DNA from: Imtechella halotolerans
Lineage (GTDB): Bacteria > Bacteroidota > Bacteroidia > Flavobacteriales > Flavobacteriaceae
Assembly (NCBI RefSeq): GCF_028743515.2
Contig: NZ_CP117969.2
Coordinates: 1,547,001-1,611,000, forward strand
Length of the DNA: 64,000 bases
Reading direction: 5' to 3'
Part shown: positions 43,144-53,296 of the stretch, piece after piece
Position numbering within the stretch: position 1 is the stretch's first letter
Layout of the letters: the number at the start of each line of letters is the position of its first letter
The notes under the pieces: model-generated
Databases searched by the model: none
Told to the model about the DNA's origin: nothing
What the model saw: only the letters and a program-made list of their open reading frames with translations
Position numbers and translations under genes: made by a program

Positions 43144-45594
43144 TTAAAGCTTTTTAGCATTCTTTACAGACTGCTTTGTTACAGCCAACTCAATGACTTC
43201 CCCCATTTCTTTTACATAATGGAATGTTAGCCCTTTAAGGTACTCTGCTTTTATTTCTTCCACATCTTTTCTATTCTCTTCCGAAAGGATGATTTCTTTT
43301 ATACGAGCACGCTTAGCAGCCAGAATTTTTTCTTTAATTCCACCCACTGGTAACACTTTTCCTCTTAAGGTAATCTCACCGGTCATAGCCAAACTCTTCT
43401 TAACTCGTTTCTGAGTGAAAAGCGAAACCAACGAAGTCAACATGGTTATACCAGCACTAGGTCCATCTTTAGGGGTCGCTCCTTCAGGCACGTGAATATG
43501 CACATTGTACTTTTCAAAAATCTCAGGATTAATCCCTAAGAGTTCTGCATTGGATTTAATATATTCCATAGCAATGGTAGCCGACTCTTTCATTACCTGA
43601 CCTAAGTTTCCAGTAATGGTCATGGCTCCCTTTCCTTTTGAAAGTATCGATTCAATAAAAAGAATATCCCCACCAACACTTGTCCAAGCAAGGCCGGTTA
43701 CAACACCTGCTACTTCATTATTTTCATATTTATCACGCTCCAGACGTGCAGGCCCTAATACTTTCTCGACATCCTCAGAAGTTACCTTAACATTATAGGT
43801 TTCTTCCATGGCAATAGACTTAGCCGCAAATCGAACCATTTTAGCAATTTGCTTTTCAAGGCCACGAACTCCGGACTCTCTTGTATATCCTTCTACAATC
43901 TTCTCCATTTCTCGCTTACCAATCAAAAGGTCTTCAGAAGACAGCCCATGCTCTTTTAATTGTTTTGGCAACAAATGACGTTTGGCGATCTCAACTTTTT
44001 CCTCAATGGTATATCCGGTTACATTGATAATCTCCATTCGGTCACGCAAAGCCGGTTGAATCGTAGAAAGGCTATTTGAAGTTGCCACAAACATCACCTT
44101 GGACAGGTCATAACCCATTTCAAGGAAGTTATCATAGAACTCATTATTTTGCTCCGGATCCAACACTTCCAACATCGCAGAAGACGGATCTCCGTTATGG
44201 CTGCTGGAAAGTTTATCAATTTCATCCAAGACAAATACAGGATTTGAGGTCCCTGCTTTTTTCAAGGATTGAATAATTCGACCAGGCATTGCCCCAATAT
44301 AGGTCTTTCTATGTCCTCTTATTTCTGCCTCATCTCTTAATCCACCCAGCGAAATTCGCACATATTCTCTGCCTAAAGCTTCGGCAATCGATTTCCCTAG
44401 TGATGTCTTTCCTACTCCCGGAGGACCATATAGACACAAAATAGGAGATTTCATATCATTACGTAATTTCAAAACAGCCAAATATTCAATAATTCGGCGC
44501 TTTACATCTTCCAGTCCGTAATGATCCCTGTCTAAAATTCTTTGGGCTCTTTTTAAATCAAAATTATCTTTTGAAAATTTATTCCATGGCAAATCCAAGT
44601 ATAAATCCAGGTAATTACGCTGAATCGAATATTCAGCCACTTGAGGATTCATACGCTGCATTTTTGCTAACTCCTTTTCAAAATGCTCCTTTACCTTATC
44701 ATTCCACTTCTTCTTTTTGGCACGCTCACGCATTTCCTCAATTTCCTCTTCATACGAAACACCACCCAATTCTTCTTGGATAGTTTTCATCTGCTGATGC
44801 AAGAAATATTCACGTTGCTGCTGATCCAAATCATAACGAACCTTGGACTGAATATCATTTTTCAACGTTAGCTTTTGCAATTCCAAATTCATGAAACGCA
44901 AAGTAGATAGCGCACGTTCTTTTAAATCATTTATCTCCAATAGCTGTTGCTTTTCAGCCACAGTAAGATTCATATTGGAAGACACAAAGTTGATAAGGAA
45001 CGAATTACTCTCTATATTCTTAATGGCAAAGGTAGCCTCCGATGGAATATTCGGACTTTCTTTAATTATCTGTAGCGCCAAATCCTTTATAGATTCCACT
45101 ATAGCAGAAAACTCTTCACTCCCTTGATCAGGCTTGGTTTCAGGAACCTCCTTAATAGTGGCAGTGAGATATGGCTTCTCGGTAATGATCTCATTAATTT
45201 CAAAACGCTTTTTCCCTTGAATAATAATGGTTACATTTCCATCAGGCATTTTCAATACTCGCAAAATTCGAGCTACCGTTCCAATGGTATTTATATCCTC
45301 AAGGGTAGGCTCTTCTACATTTTCATCCTTCTGAGAAACCACCCCTATTACCTTTCCATTGGCATTGGCATCATTAATAAGTTTAACAGAGGCATCCCTA
45401 CCGGCAGTAATAGGTATAACTACCCCAGGAAACAACACAGTGTTTCTCAGCGGAAGAATCGGAAGCGATTCCGGTAATAATTCATTTTGTATCTCTTCTT
45501 CATCTTCAGGAGTCATCAAAGGGATTAAATCAGAATCTTCATCGATGCTCTGAAATGACAATGTGTCAAAATTGGATAATTTAAGTTTCTTCAT
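43144..45594 (-). CDS. lon: Lon endopeptidase (ATP-dependent)
   Basis: An 816-residue AAA+ protease that degrades misfolded and regulatory proteins. N-terminal LON substrate domain ([19 protein letters not shown]), coiled region, ATPase with Walker [10 protein letters not shown] and Walker [11 protein letters not shown], and a C-terminal Ser-Lys protease domain with catalytic Ser in DGPSAGITM and Lys in [12 protein letters not shown]. Length and layout are standard for LonA. It is the first gene of a minus-strand lon-cmk-rpsA run. The 318-bp gap to deaD holds divergent promoters. Confidence 0.97.
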   Translation of the reverse strand: MKKLKLSNFDTLSFQSIDEDSDLIPLMTPEDEEEIQNELLPESLPILPLRNTVLFPGVVIPITAGRDASVKLINDANANGKVIGVVSQKDENVEEPTLEDINTIGTVARILRVLKMPDGNVTIIIQGKKRFEINEIITEKPYLTATIKEVPETKPDQGSEEFSAIVESIKDLALQIIKESPNIPSEATFAIKNIESNSFLINFVSSNMNLTVAEKQQLLEINDLKERALSTLRFMNLELQKLTLKNDIQSKVRYDLDQQQREYFLHQQMKTIQEELGGVSYEEEIEEMRERAKKKKWNDKVKEHFEKELAKMQRMNPQVAEYSIQRNYLDLYLDLPWNKFSKDNFDLKRAQRILDRDHYGLEDVKRRIIEYLAVLKLRNDMKSPILCLYGPPGVGKTSLGKSIAEALGREYVRISLGGLRDEAEIRGHRKTYIGAMPGRIIQSLKKAGTSNPVFVLDEIDKLSSSHNGDPSSAMLEVLDPEQNNEFYDNFLEMGYDLSKVMFVATSNSLSTIQPALRDRMEIINVTGYTIEEKVEIAKRHLLPKQLKEHGLSSEDLLIGKREMEKIVEGYTRESGVRGLEKQIAKMVRFAAKSIAMEETYNVKVTSEDVEKVLGPARLERDKYENNEVAGVVTGLAWTSVGGDILFIESILSKGKGAMTITGNLGQVMKESATIAMEYIKSNAELLGINPEIFEKYNVHIHVPEGATPKDGPSAGITMLTSLVSLFTQKRVKKSLAMTGEITLRGKVLPVGGIKEKILAAKRARIKEIILSEENRKDVEEIKAEYLKGLTFHYVKEMGEVIELAVTKQSVKNAKKL

Positions 45595-45884
45595 ACGTAT
45601 TGATAAGTCATTCTGTCAGCACTCTCACAAAATAACCACTAGTTTTTAAGTTTATATCAGGCACTTATTTCTTTAAGGATCATTCAAATAGACTTGCCTT
45701 AAATAAAACAATGCCCTAGGGTAAGTCAATTGTCATGCCAGTTTCACAGAACTGACGACAATGCACAATACAAACCGGCAAAGAAACAAAAAACCCCCTA
45801 TTTTTAGGCTCGCAATTTCTTCATTTTCAACAAATAATAAATATTTCTTGACAACAACACAGTGTATGTAACAGAATAAGAGTA

Positions 45885-45892
45885 CCTTTGCG
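45885..45892 (+). promoter_or_regulatory. -7 promoter element of deaD
   Basis: TACCTTTG fits TAnnTTTG and lies 20 bp before the deaD start. The -33 box is not clear. It sits in the 318-bp gap (45595-45912) between divergent lon and deaD; no other feature is seen there. Confidence 0.6.
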
Positions 45893-45912
45893 CCCAATTT
45901 TATAAAATATAT

Positions 45913-47709
45913 ATGAACAAATTTGAACAATTAGGACTGAACGAACAGCTATTGAATGCCATCAAAGACATGGGCTTTGAGACACCCTCAGAGGTGCAAG
46001 AAAAGGCTATTCCGGTCCTACTAGCACAAGACACCGATATGGTAGCCTTGGCCCAAACAGGAACAGGAAAAACAGCAGCATTCGGATTTCCTTTGATTCA
46101 AAAAATTGACATTTCCAGCCGTAAAACGCAGGGACTTATTCTCTCACCTACTCGTGAGCTATGTTTGCAAATTGCAAATGAACTAAAAAATTATTCGAAG
46201 TACACAAAAGGACTTAACGTAGTGGCAATTTACGGTGGTGCTAGTATCACTGAACAAGCCCGTGAAGTAAAAAGAGGAGCTCAAATCATAGTTGCTACTC
46301 CAGGTAGAATGCAGGATATGGTAAATCGCGAGATGGTCGATATTACTAACATCAATTATTGCATCCTTGATGAAGCGGATGAGATGTTAAACATGGGATT
46401 CTATGAGGACATTACTGCTATTTTATCACATACTCCATCGGAGAAAAACACATGGTTATTTTCTGCAACCATGCCAAGAGAAGTGGCCAGTATTGCAAAG
46501 GAATTTATGAGACAGCCGGTAGAAATTACCGTTGGATCTAAAAACCAGGGCTCTGATACGGTTCGTCATGAATACTATTTAGTAAATGGTCGTGACCGTT
46601 ATGAAGCTCTTAAACGTCTAGCAGATGCAAACCCTGATATTTTCTCTGTAGTATTTTGTCGTACAAAGAGAGACACCCAAAGTGTTGCTGAAAAATTAAT
46701 CGAAGACGGATACAATGCCGCTGCATTACATGGTGACCTGAGCCAAAATCAACGTGATTTGGTAATGAAAGCCTTCCGTAACAGACAAATTCAAATGCTT
46801 GTGGCAACCGATGTAGCTGCCCGTGGTATTGACGTAGATGATGTTACTCACGTAATCAACTATCAATTACCAGATGAAATCGAAACCTATACCCACCGTA
46901 GTGGACGTACAGGTCGTGCAGGTAAATCAGGTATCTCAATGGTTATCTTACCTAAAAGTGAGGTTCGTAAAATTAGTACGATAGAGAAAATCATTAAGCA
47001 AAAATTTGAAGCCAAAAAATTACCTTCTGGCATTGAAATATGTGAAATCCAGCTTTACCACTTGGCAAGCAAGATTAAAAATACTGAAGTAAATCAAGAG
47101 ATAGACAGCTATTTACCTGCTATCAACGATGTTCTTCAAGGCATTGACCGAGAAGAGCTTATCAAGAAAATGGTTTCTGTAGAATTTAGTCGTTTCTTTA
47201 ACTACTACAAAAATTCTCGTGACCTTAACGCTAGCAGTACGAGTAGCAGAGAAGGAAAAGAAGGCAGACCTACAAGAGAAAGTTACAGTCCAAATGAAAA
47301 TGGAGAAGTACGTTACTTCATCAATGTTGGAGAGCGTGATGGTTATGATTGGAGAACTTTAAAAGACTTCTTAAAAGCTACTATGGATTTCGGAAGAGAT
47401 GATGTATTCAAAGTGGATGTAAAGGAAAGTTTCTCGTTCTTTAACACAGATGCTGCGCACACAGAAGCAATTCTTCAAATGTTCACAGACTTTAAGATGG
47501 ACGGTAGATTTGTAAATGTAGAAGTATCGAATGCTCCTTCTTCAGGAGGAGGACGTGGTTCTTCATCAGGAGGAAGAAGAGATCGTTTTAGAGGAGACGC
47601 AAAACGCAGTGATAAAAGAGGTAGTTTTGGTGATCGCGGTAAAGGAAAATCCTTTTCCAAAGACAGCGGCTTTAAAAGCCCAAAGAAAAATAGCAAACGT
47701 CGCTACTAA
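45913..47709 (+). CDS. deaD: DEAD-box RNA helicase
   Basis: A 598-residue RNA helicase of the DeaD/CsdA type, likely to act in ribosome assembly and RNA unfolding in the cold. Q motif (FEQLGLNEQLLNAIKDMGFETPSEVQ), Walker A AQTGTGKT (47-54), DEAD box LDEADEML, SAT, and the C-terminal helicase motifs HRSGRTGRAGKSG. A DbpA-like RNA-binding domain follows (RYFINVGERDGYDWRTLKDFLK), then a Gly/Arg/Ser-rich basic tail (SSGGGRGSSSGGRRDRFRG) typical of RNA chaperoning. A terminator follows. Complete. Confidence 0.93.
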   Translation: MNKFEQLGLNEQLLNAIKDMGFETPSEVQEKAIPVLLAQDTDMVALAQTGTGKTAAFGFPLIQKIDISSRKTQGLILSPTRELCLQIANELKNYSKYTKGLNVVAIYGGASITEQAREVKRGAQIIVATPGRMQDMVNREMVDITNINYCILDEADEMLNMGFYEDITAILSHTPSEKNTWLFSATMPREVASIAKEFMRQPVEITVGSKNQGSDTVRHEYYLVNGRDRYEALKRLADANPDIFSVVFCRTKRDTQSVAEKLIEDGYNAAALHGDLSQNQRDLVMKAFRNRQIQMLVATDVAARGIDVDDVTHVINYQLPDEIETYTHRSGRTGRAGKSGISMVILPKSEVRKISTIEKIIKQKFEAKKLPSGIEICEIQLYHLASKIKNTEVNQEIDSYLPAINDVLQGIDREELIKKMVSVEFSRFFNYYKNSRDLNASSTSSREGKEGRPTRESYSPNENGEVRYFINVGERDGYDWRTLKDFLKATMDFGRDDVFKVDVKESFSFFNTDAAHTEAILQMFTDFKMDGRFVNVEVSNAPSSGGGRGSSSGGRRDRFRGDAKRSDKRGSFGDRGKGKSFSKDSGFKSPKKNSKRRY

Positions 47710-47732
47710 AGATATCCTGTTAAAGTATGATT

Positions 47733-47762
47733 AAAAAAATGCGCCTTAGCGCATTTTTTTTA
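47733..47762 (+). terminator. Terminator of deaD
   Basis: An A-run, ATGCGC, loop CTTA, GCGCAT and eight Ts, beginning 24 bp after the deaD stop. Confidence 0.88.
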
Positions 47763-47796
47763 TTTAGTTTAGTACTTTTAGCACGTAATTCTTACT

Positions 47797-48564
47797 ATGA
47801 AAAAGCTTCTTCTTTTAGTACTACTAATGGTTTCTGGCAGTATATTTTCCCAAACAGGTGAAGATTCCTATTTAACTGCCAAGGTTGTCAATGCACAAAA
47901 TGGCACAGCAATGCCCAGTGTTCACGTGCTTAACCTTAATCAAGTTCTGGGAACCATTACCAATGATTCAGGAGATTTCCGTATTCCTGCCGTTGTAAAT
48001 GACACGCTTTATTTCTCTTTTTTAGGTTACAAATCCATTAAGATACGTGTCACAAATGACATGTTAAAATTTGAAGGAACCAAAATAGAAATGACTGAGC
48101 TTGCATTTGCTTTGGAGGAAGTGGTCGTTCAACAATACCAGCTTACCGGATATTTGGATATTGATGCTAAAAATGTGCCTATAAATAACGCTTATCGTTA
48201 TAGCATATCAGGTTTAAATACCGGATATGAAGCCAAAAAAGGGAATCCTGGAGCTATCTCTAAAGTACTGGGTGCCATTTTTAATCCAGCTGATTTTCTT
48301 TACAACATCTTTGGAAACAAGCCAAACCAGATGCGTAAGCTGCGTAAAATGAAAGAAGAAGATGAAATCAGGGATCTTCTGGTAACAAAGTTTGATAGAG
48401 AAACACTTACCGAACTATTACAGATTGATAAAAGCGAATTGGAAGAGATTCTAAGACATTGTAATTATTCTAAAGACTTCATTTACACTGCAAATGACCT
48501 TCAAATACTGGATGCCATAAGCGGATGTTACGAAGAATACAAAGTACTGAATCGAAAAAAATAA
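47797..48564 (+). CDS. Carboxypeptidase-regulatory-like domain protein
   Basis: A 255-residue exported protein with signal peptide (MKKLLLLVLLMVSGSIFSQ). The region of about 22-105 is a CarboxypepD_reg-like beta domain (AKVVNAQNGTAMPSVHVLNLNQ, GTITNDSGDFRIPA, LYFSFLGYKSIKIRVTND), the same module seen at the N-terminus of SusC receptors. The rest (about 110-255) is helical, with a basic linker (NKPNQMRKLRKMKEEDEIRD). Widespread in Flavobacteriia but of unknown function; likely periplasmic or outer-membrane linked. A frequent neighbour of deaD. Confidence 0.8.
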   Translation: MKKLLLLVLLMVSGSIFSQTGEDSYLTAKVVNAQNGTAMPSVHVLNLNQVLGTITNDSGDFRIPAVVNDTLYFSFLGYKSIKIRVTNDMLKFEGTKIEMTELAFALEEVVVQQYQLTGYLDIDAKNVPINNAYRYSISGLNTGYEAKKGNPGAISKVLGAIFNPADFLYNIFGNKPNQMRKLRKMKEEDEIRDLLVTKFDRETLTELLQIDKSELEEILRHCNYSKDFIYTANDLQILDAISGCYEEYKVLNRKK

Positions 48565-48688
48565 CCGTATTTTCTTACCATATTAATGGTTATTTTTTAA
48601 CACAGGTATTTAGCTTTTACATGTAAAAACATCCAAAACTTCCTATTTTATGCTATTTTAGCATAAACATAAATTGCTTTGGTGTAAG

Positions 48689-49639
48689 ATGAAACGATTA
48701 TTTCTTTTTGGCCTATTTATAATACCCACCCTTCACAGTATACAGGCTCAACAACTACCTATTACGTTAAACAACACGCATTATGAAGCCTACATAACAA
48801 CTATTGATAGTACTGAAAAAAGCCAGTTACTAAACCACGCCCACTACTTGTCATCCGATGCCCTTCAAGGCAGGAAAAGTGGTACTGAAGAAAATAAAGT
48901 AGCCAGAAACTATATTCTTTCAGAACTAAAAAAGACTAGTCTTCCTACTGAAAAGCAAGCATTTTCCTTTACAAGATATGGTAAAACCATAGAGGCAGAA
49001 AATATTATTGCCACTCTAAAAGGGACCACCTATCCAGATTCTTACATCGCCATTACCGCTCATTATGACCATGAAGGTGTCGATCCAAATTCAGATGGTG
49101 ACAACATCTATAATGGTGCTGATGACAACGCTTCTGGTACCGCAGCATTACTTATGCTGGCTAAATACTTCAGCTTACACCCTACAGATCATTCCCTACT
49201 CTTTATAGCCTTGGATGCTGAAGAAATGGGGCTTCAGGGAGCTAAGTATTTTGTAGAAAATAGTGGAGACAAGAAAATTGTATTGAATGTTAACATGGAT
49301 ATGATTGGCCGAAGTGAAGATAGTACAATAAACATCTGTGGAACCTTCTACACCCCGAGTCTTAATCAATTTTTTACGGCTGCTCAAAAACTCAATTTAC
49401 CCCTAAATATCACTCTTGGCCATGATGGGTTAGACAATAAACAATCATGGGTCTATTCATCAGATCACTATCATTTCTTTAGATACAACATTCCCTTTCT
49501 ATACTTCGGTGTTGAAGATCATGATGACTACCATACACCTAAAGATGAGTATAACAGGCTCACCCATGATTTTTACGGCAATGCGTTCCAATTCATAAAG
49601 GAAAGCATTAAACAACTAGATAAAAAAATGAGCTATTAA
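48689..49639 (+). CDS. M28-family zinc aminopeptidase, secreted
   Basis: A peptidase of 316 residues from the ATG at 48689 (MKRLFLFGLFIIPTLHSIQAQ is a signal peptide); an upstream TTG extends the frame by five residues but is less likely. The M28 metal site is visible in order: ITAHYDHEG (His, Asp), YNGADDNASGTAALLMLAK (bridging Asp), LFIALDAEEMGLQGAKYF (Glu-Glu) and NVNMDMIGRS (Asp), with FGVEDHDDYHTPKDEY (His) near the end. It should release N-terminal amino acids from extracellular or periplasmic peptides. Confidence 0.92.
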   Translation: MKRLFLFGLFIIPTLHSIQAQQLPITLNNTHYEAYITTIDSTEKSQLLNHAHYLSSDALQGRKSGTEENKVARNYILSELKKTSLPTEKQAFSFTRYGKTIEAENIIATLKGTTYPDSYIAITAHYDHEGVDPNSDGDNIYNGADDNASGTAALLMLAKYFSLHPTDHSLLFIALDAEEMGLQGAKYFVENSGDKKIVLNVNMDMIGRSEDSTINICGTFYTPSLNQFFTAAQKLNLPLNITLGHDGLDNKQSWVYSSDHYHFFRYNIPFLYFGVEDHDDYHTPKDEYNRLTHDFYGNAFQFIKESIKQLDKKMSY

Positions 49640-49695
49640 GGCACTAAAATCTGTATTTATAAGTTATTTATATAATAACACAAAACATCTACCAT

Positions 49696-49920
49696 ATGAA
49701 AAAAATGCTTTGTTTAGCGCTGGCCATTCCTCTATTCATGGCCTGTGGGGAGAAGAAAAAGGAGACGACAAATTCCGTAGAGGAACTTACAGAAACCATT
49801 CAACAACAAAAAAATGAGTTATCACAAAAAGTGGATTCTGTTGTAGATGAAATGGAAAAAACAAAATCGGAAATTGACCATTCTATAAAAAAAATAGACA
49901 GTTTATTAGAAGACTTTTAA
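49696..49920 (+). CDS. Small coiled-coil lipoprotein
   Basis: A 74-residue protein with a lipoprotein signal (MKKMLCLALAIPLFMACGEKK; lipobox LFMAC, Cys at residue 17). The mature part is one long heptad-rich helix of Glu, Lys and Gln (ELTETIQQQKNELSQKVDSVVDEMEKT). It lies 13 bp upstream of another exported coiled-coil protein, so they probably form an operon and act at the envelope. No known family name. Confidence 0.72.
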   Translation: MKKMLCLALAIPLFMACGEKKKETTNSVEELTETIQQQKNELSQKVDSVVDEMEKTKSEIDHSIKKIDSLLEDF

Positions 49921-49933
49921 AACTACCTATCGT

Positions 49934-50455
49934 ATGAAAAAATACATATATGCAGCAGCAGTTGCTCTTATTTTCAGTGGAACTCTTATTGCGCAAGGAA
50001 AGCCCGAAAAACAAGCTCAAGAAAAAGCTAAAATGGCTAAAGAAAAATCCATAGAGCAAAAGAACCAAACAAAAGATAAAGCCGAAAAAGAAGTTCAAAA
50101 AGGCAAGGACAACATAAAAGAGAAGGTCAAGGAGAATCAAGGAAAGGGGAATGCCTATGGTACAGATAAAAATGGATTATCTGGCAAAGAATTTGGTCAA
50201 CAACGGGCTGAAGAGGCCCGAATGAAAAGCAGAAAAGAATTAGAAATTTCTGTGGAAGATGGCCAAAGAAAAATTAAAAATGCGCGTGAAAAAATCAAGA
50301 AATCAACAGACGAACTTGAGAGAAAACATCGTGAACGAAGTATTACCAATGAAGAATATGAAAGGCGAAAACGTACGATAGAAGAAGCTTCAAAAGAGGT
50401 AAACAAACTCGAAGAACAAGTAAAACGTACCAAAGAAATTATATTTGGAAACTAA
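49934..50455 (+). CDS. Exported coiled-coil protein
   Basis: A 173-residue protein with signal peptide (MKKYIYAAAVALIFSGTLIAQ) and a strongly charged mature part. Residues 22-75 are Lys/Glu/Gln repeats (AQEKAKMAKEKSIEQKNQTK). A short Gly-rich linker (GKGNAYGTDKNGLSGKEFGQ) follows, then a long amphipathic helix (SVEDGQRKIKNAREKIKKST, then ERKHRERSITNEEYERRKR). Soluble periplasmic coiled coil, unknown role. Co-transcribed with the small lipoprotein and ended by a good terminator. Confidence 0.68.
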   Translation: MKKYIYAAAVALIFSGTLIAQGKPEKQAQEKAKMAKEKSIEQKNQTKDKAEKEVQKGKDNIKEKVKENQGKGNAYGTDKNGLSGKEFGQQRAEEARMKSRKELEISVEDGQRKIKNAREKIKKSTDELERKHRERSITNEEYERRKRTIEEASKEVNKLEEQVKRTKEIIFGN

Positions 50456-50479
50456 AAAAGGGCATTTGCCCTTTTTTTT
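50454..50479 (+). terminator. Terminator after the coiled-coil pair
   Basis: An A-run, GGGCA, loop TT, TGCCC and eight Ts, overlapping the last stop codon. The 270 bp to the ompA-like gene show no other feature. Confidence 0.88.
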
Positions 50480-50755
50480 ATTAAAACATAAGTCACTGCC
50501 TATCTGAATACTACCATCAATAGAAATTGAATTCCTTCTAATTTGAGGCTAAATTCCTTCTTTGGACTTGTCTCTATGGTTCTATTTTGCTATTTTTGAC
50601 TCCGAAAACCAACCACATCCAAAAAATAAAATACCGCAGTTGATGGTAATAAATCTATGGGTGAAGCGTGTTTTCTGTACTATCCAAAAATACAATTCCC
50701 TTAATTATTTCTCCAACTGTTAATTTAGAAGTGTAACTCTATTAACATTTATATT

Positions 50756-51979
50756 ATGAAGAAGTATTTAATTACTTTATCAATGCTTGCAGTTATTGGC
50801 TTACAAGCCCAAGAAGACTACAACAAATGGTCTGTCGAGATTGGAGCAGGTGCCAATAAAGCAACTGAAGGGTTTGCCCCAGGATATTTTACTGAAACTC
50901 CTAATTTTTTCCATGCAGAAGTAGGTGCTCGTTACATGTTCAACAACAAATTTGGTCTTAAATTAAATGTTGGATACGACACTTTTGAAAATGCAGATGA
51001 TAGCCAAGCTTTCGATTCAAAATTCTATAATGCAAGCCTTCAAGGGGTTGCCAACCTAGGTCGTATTTTAAACTTCGAAACATGGACCAACACTTTTGGT
51101 TTATTAGCTCATACAGGTGTGGGTTACGGTCAGTTAGAAAATGACAACTTTTCAGGTAAAGATCAAGTAGGTACTTTTATAGTGGGTCTTACTCCACAAA
51201 TTCGTATTTCTAACCGTGTAACCATCCATGGTGATGTTTCTTTAATCAATAATACTAAGCAACAAAACACATTTGACGGGACCGCATTAACTTCAAAAAG
51301 AGGTTTTGAAACTTCATTCTATACTGTAAGTGCAGGTCTTACCTTTAATCTTGGTAAACACAGCAAACATGCTGACTGGGTGAGCGAAGGTAACAGAGTT
51401 GATGATATCGATGCTCGTTTAACCAAACTAGAAAACGGATTAATTGATAGCGATCAAGACGGTGTTGCTGACATGTATGATGTAGAACCTAACTCCATTG
51501 CAGGTGTTATGGTGGACAGCAAAGGACGTATGGTAGATGCCAATAAAAACGGTGTTCCGGACGAAATAGAGCGTTACTTAGACGAAAACTATGCTCATAA
51601 AGATGATTTAAAAAATGTGAAGTCTACTGCAGCTGCAGAAGAGCTGATCAACCAAGGTTACATCAATGTTTACTTTGGATTTAACTCTAGCCGTCCTGAA
51701 GTTGCTTCAATAACTTCAATTGACTTTGTAGCTAAATACCTTAAGGCAAATCCAAGTGCTTCTGTTGACGTAATTGGATACGCTGATGAAATTGGAAATC
51801 CAAACTACAACAAAGAACTTTCTCAAAAACGTGCAAATGTTGTAAAAGATATTCTAGTAAATGCAGGGATTGATGCTAGCCGCTTAAATTCTGTAGGAAA
51901 TGGTGAAGATGCTTCCGTTAACAAAGAATCAGCTGATGCGCGTCGTTTAATGCGTCGTGTAACTTTCAGACTAAAATAA
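50756..51979 (+). CDS. OmpA-family outer-membrane protein
   Basis: A 407-residue protein. Signal peptide MKKYLITLSMLAVIGLQAQ; an N-terminal beta-barrel of about 190 residues (EIGAGANKATEGFAPGYF, AEVGARYMFNNKFGLKLNVGYD, FYTVSAGLTFNLGKH); a linker with a thrombospondin type 3-like calcium repeat (DSDQDGVADMYDVEPNS); and a C-terminal OmpA peptidoglycan-binding domain (VYFGFNSSRP, VDVIGYADEIGNPNYNKELSQKRA, VGNGEDA). It anchors the outer membrane to the wall. A bidirectional terminator follows. Confidence 0.93.
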   Translation: MKKYLITLSMLAVIGLQAQEDYNKWSVEIGAGANKATEGFAPGYFTETPNFFHAEVGARYMFNNKFGLKLNVGYDTFENADDSQAFDSKFYNASLQGVANLGRILNFETWTNTFGLLAHTGVGYGQLENDNFSGKDQVGTFIVGLTPQIRISNRVTIHGDVSLINNTKQQNTFDGTALTSKRGFETSFYTVSAGLTFNLGKHSKHADWVSEGNRVDDIDARLTKLENGLIDSDQDGVADMYDVEPNSIAGVMVDSKGRMVDANKNGVPDEIERYLDENYAHKDDLKNVKSTAAAEELINQGYINVYFGFNSSRPEVASITSIDFVAKYLKANPSASVDVIGYADEIGNPNYNKELSQKRANVVKDILVNAGIDASRLNSVGNGEDASVNKESADARRLMRRVTFRLK

Positions 51980-51996
51980 AAATACCAAATCAATAG

Positions 51997-52024
51997 AAAA
52001 GCCCGCATACATGCGGGCTTTTTA
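51997..52024. terminator. Bidirectional terminator between ompA-like and SRPBCC genes
   Basis: AAAAGCCCGCAT, loop AC, ATGCGGGCTTTT. It lies between two convergent stop codons. Confidence 0.88.
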
Positions 52025-52558
52025 TATATATGCTTGCTCTTCGATAAGTTTTTTTAGGTTAGACAATCCTTCTTCAAAATCCTTCCCAATCATTTTATCC
52101 ATATTCATAAACAGCATCATAATGTTAAATGGAAATGGATTCACACCAGAAAACCCCCATGTTACACGTGTTTGCCCACCGGCTTCTTCAAGTCTGAGGT
52201 AAGCGTCAGATTCGGATGCCCAAGGTCGTATAAATCGAAGGTGAGACTGAACCAATTCATTAGCAACAATATTAGTTAACTCATGTTCCCCTTCTCCGAC
52301 CTTCTTATTTCCTTTCCAATAACTTACAGCTCCAACCGTCCCATCTTCACCACGTATTTCCTTAAACATTTCAGAATCTCTTCTGGCCCATGGTGACCAT
52401 TCATCTTGTTTTTGAAGAAATTGGACATACGGAAAAACCTTGGATCGAGGTTTTTCAATCATGACACTTCGGCTCACATGGTAATTTTGAGGTGCAACAA
52501 GTCCTAAAATAATTACCACTAAAACAAGCAGACCAATTAAAATTAGCGCGACCATCAT
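52022..52558 (-). CDS. SRPBCC-family protein with N-terminal membrane anchor
   Basis: A 178-residue protein with one N-terminal transmembrane segment (ALILIGLLVLVVIILGLVA, about 4-22) followed by a START/SRPBCC ligand-binding fold (SRSVMIEKPRSKVFPYVQFLQ, WSPWARRD, GEHELTNIVANELVQSHLRFI, TRVTWGFSGVNPFPFN). These folds bind hydrophobic ligands; the ligand is unknown. It lies just downstream of trmH on the same strand. Confidence 0.85.
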   Translation of the reverse strand: MMVALILIGLLVLVVIILGLVAPQNYHVSRSVMIEKPRSKVFPYVQFLQKQDEWSPWARRDSEMFKEIRGEDGTVGAVSYWKGNKKVGEGEHELTNIVANELVQSHLRFIRPWASESDAYLRLEEAGGQTRVTWGFSGVNPFPFNIMMLFMNMDKMIGKDFEEGLSNLKKLIEEQAYI

Positions 52559-52605
52559 AATCTTCTAAGTTTTTGATTAACAACTTAAAAGTACAAAAAA
52601 AGCTT

Positions 52606-53256
52606 CTACGAATAGTACCTAGACAAAATGTCTTCTATGCTCCTGATGGATTTTTTAGACCAATCAATACGATGATGTACTATTTCTTCAGGACTGAGCT
52701 GCCAATCAATGGTAGATTTTCGCAAACGGGTAGTAATATCCTGTAGTATGATGGCTGCACTCACTGATATATTAAGACTTTCAGTAAATCCTTCCATTGG
52801 TATTTTGAGAAAACCGTCCGCTTGCTGCATTACATCCTGAGAAAGCCCAAGCCTCTCCGTACCAAAAAAGAAAGCACTTTTCTGAGAAATATCGAACTCA
52901 TCAAGCATACATGAATCATCATGCGGTGTGGTAGCTATGATTTTATATCCTTTTGCCCTCAAACTATCAATACAAGACTGAGTATCATTATACCGGTACA
53001 CATCCACCCATTTTTGTGCTCCCATAGCTATGTTTGCATCCAATCGTTTTCCAAAACGTTTTTCAACAAGGTGGGCCTGTTGTACTCCAAACACCTCACA
53101 GCTACGAATAACAGCACTTGTATTGTGTGCCTGGTATACATCTTCAATAGCAACAGTGAAATGATTTGTTCGACGAGAGAGAATTTCTAGAAATTTGGCC
53201 TTTCGATCTTCCGTAATAAATTCTTCTAAATAAGCCAACAGCTTGGTATCTGCCAT
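52606..53256 (-). CDS. TrmH-family tRNA/rRNA 2'-O-ribose methyltransferase
   Basis: A SPOUT-class RNA methyltransferase of about 216 residues from the ATG at 53256 (MADTKLLAYLEEF); the longer frame uses a TTG. SPOUT motifs: NTSAVIRSCEVFGVQQAHLVE (motif 1 with N and R), FFFGTERLGLSQDVM (motif 2) and IPMEGFTESLNISVSAAIIL (motif 3, SAM knot). This matches TrmH, which methylates G18 of tRNAs, more than the rRNA enzyme RlmB, as no extra N-terminal L30e-like domain is present. Start is divergent from the TPR gene at 53297, 40 bp away. Confidence 0.88.
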   Translation of the reverse strand: MADTKLLAYLEEFITEDRKAKFLEILSRRTNHFTVAIEDVYQAHNTSAVIRSCEVFGVQQAHLVEKRFGKRLDANIAMGAQKWVDVYRYNDTQSCIDSLRAKGYKIIATTPHDDSCMLDEFDISQKSAFFFGTERLGLSQDVMQQADGFLKIPMEGFTESLNISVSAAIILQDITTRLRKSTIDWQLSPEEIVHHRIDWSKKSIRSIEDILSRYYS

Positions 53257-53296
53257 GAATTCATTATTTTTATGCAAGATATAAAAATCAACCCAA

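Noticed and set aside
45733-45930. 65-residue ORF between lon and deaD
   Set aside because: It spans the divergent promoter region and overlaps the deaD start; no homology is evident.
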